Both the position numbers and the translations under genes were made by a program. A stretch of DNA of 64,000 nt, taken from the NCBI GenBank assembly GCA_039566865.1, contig CM076948.1, forward strand, positions 20,657,001 to 20,721,000, given 5' to 3'. Under the pieces are notes generated by a model. That model searched no databases, was not told the DNA's origin, and worked only from the letters and a program-made list of their open reading frames with translations. Shown here one piece after another: positions 62,690 to 64,000 of the stretch (position 1 is its first letter; every line of letters starts with the position of its first letter). This stretch comes from Aurelia coerulea. Taxonomy: Eukaryota > Cnidaria > Scyphozoa > Semaeostomeae > Ulmaridae.

Positions 62690-63398
62690 AGGGAGTCCCC
62701 AAAAAATTTTTCTATGTTTGATTAAACATTAAAAAATAATGAAATACTACGGGCTCCATGATAAAATAACCATATTGCTGAGATTTTAAATTAATTTAAA
62801 CACCAGAAGCTAGCAAATCGGCTAATTATTCACGCAGTTACCAGCTTTCGAAGATCAAGTTTGTGCGAAAGCTGAAACCAGACGCCCCTAAATTGCATAT
62901 TTTGTGAAAGTAGAATCTCGTTTATTCAAATCAAATCAACAAAAGCACTTTCGATAAACTAGCTTTCTATAACATTGAATCAAGGTTAGAAGGGGGAATC
63001 TTGTTGAGCATAATTTGGAATTGCCCCGTCTCTCATTAATTAAGTTTTCAAAATGTTTCAGATGCTATGCTTGCATTCTTTAGTAAATTTTTGCAACGGT
63101 TACAAGAAGTAAATAACTTTGGAAGTACTAGTTCGATTGCTCTGATATCGACGAGAGGTAAGACATTGGACAGTTTTCTTTTACCTCGATCTTAGGATGT
63201 CTTTTAGGAAAACAAGTCAGTCACAAAATTGAACTTTTCAAAAGGGTGTAACTCCGTGAATTCGTAGCGGATTCGCAAGATTCTGGCGTCTAAAATTAAT
63301 TTAAAATCTTAGAAACAGGGTTATCTAACCAGGAGCCTGTACATTTGATCGTTATTTTTTTACATTTAATCAAACGTCAAACAATTTTTCTGGGACAC
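62690..63398. repeat. element with imperfect GTCCCC/GGGAC ends
   Basis: GGGAGTCCCCAAAAAATTTT and AATTTTTCTGGGACACTG ends, plus TTTGATTAAACATTAAA and TTTAATCAAACGTC inside. Resembles family F tips. Confidence 0.5.
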
Positions 63399-63767
63399 TG
63401 AAGACCATTTAGGCCTAGGCCGACATGTGTGTACTGTACATACTCGAGTGTTATTTTGCAGCATTCGGTGAAAATTAGAGTAAGATCGAATGATATAACA
63501 AACGTTCACACATTTTAACAACAATTGGTACCTTTATCTCAGTCTTCTGCCTTCTTTTTCTTCGCTTCTTCCATTTGTTTCTTCAACAAGATCAACAAGC
63601 AGCAGCGAAGAAGCAATATACAAAAAGGGCGGAACAAAAGTTTGTTGTTGTCTGTCAGTCTCTTTTCAGTTCTTGCAGACTCAAAGAGAGGCAGCCTTGC
63701 ACGTGAAATAAAAATACAAATGACTACAAATAAAATTAATAAAATGAATCAAAGAACTTTATAGCAT

Positions 63768-64000
63768 ACATAGGTTCCAAATCTTTAAAAAGCCTGGTGT
63801 AAAATTGAGTGACCTATTTCTTTGAACTGAATGATTTAAAAGAAACTTTAGCTATTTCTCTACAATTCTACCGTTGGACTTTTCTGAAATCTTCAATAAT
63901 TTCAGAATTAGAGTGTTTTTCTTCTTTTTCAAGAATTCAAGAAAAATTTTCAAAAAAAACTTAAAACCATCGTGATTTCTAAACTGTTTGACGCAACATA
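63768..64000. mobile_element. family B element, cut by the window end
   Basis: ACATAGGTTCCAAATC tip, then CTACCGTTGGACTTTTC; left arm only. Confidence 0.75.

Noticed and set aside
63525..63764. 79-codon ORF near the right end
   Set aside because: Low-complexity Phe/Ser then Lys/Asn composition, with no motif and no splice context.
1..64000. CRISPR arrays, bacterial operons, tRNA or rRNA genes
   Set aside because: No evenly spaced direct repeats with unique spacers, no cloverleaf-like sequence and no rRNA blocks were seen; the DNA is intron-rich and eukaryotic.

Overview
The window is eukaryotic, and most likely from an invertebrate animal; an anthozoan cnidarian such as a coral or sea anemone is my best guess. 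The two host genes have many short exons with GT..AG introns. The reverse transcriptase fragments are of the non-LTR kind common in cnidarian genomes, and the DNA is AT-rich and packed with short palindromic DNA transposons. No bacterial or viral gene organisation is present. Species-level assignment is not possible from the sequence alone.

Two host genes could be rebuilt exon by exon, and they converge tail to tail. (1) CHMP1A, an ESCRT-III subunit, lies on the + strand at 145-11764: nine coding exons, 600 nt, 199 residues, every splice junction GT..AG and in phase. (2) An anoctamin-10 (TMEM16K) orthologue lies on the - strand at 60895 down to 24172: eleven coding exons, 2031 nt, 676 residues, again all junctions in phase, with a probable non-coding first exon further upstream. 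A third gene, an intronless cytosolic sulfotransferase with a broken C-terminus (51523-52902, + strand), sits inside anoctamin intron 3 on the opposite strand.

Almost everything else is transposon. Layout: 0-12 kb CHMP1A with introns holding a dead LINE and at least eight palindromic elements; 12-24 kb intergenic, with a 5'-truncated LINE (15.6-17.0 kb) and a 3.26 kb foldback element (17.9-21.2 kb); 24-61 kb anoctamin-10 introns, containing a three-level transposon nest (35.4-37.6 kb), several large inverted repeats and the nested sulfotransferase; 61-64 kb a LINE tail and more repeats.

The main pattern is a large set of non-autonomous palindromic elements flanked by 8-9 bp direct repeats, mostly exactly 9 bp. 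They include families A (about 590 bp), B (about 525 bp), D (ends of C/G runs), M (120-200 bp) and the 3.26 kb foldback, whose terminal bases AGCATAG match family B. Many lie 13-45 bp from a coding exon, so they abut splice sites of CHMP1A exons 7 and 8 and anoctamin exons 2, 3, 8, 9 and 11, yet the reading frames are intact. No transposase gene for these families was found. Family letters A-P are labels made up for this report.
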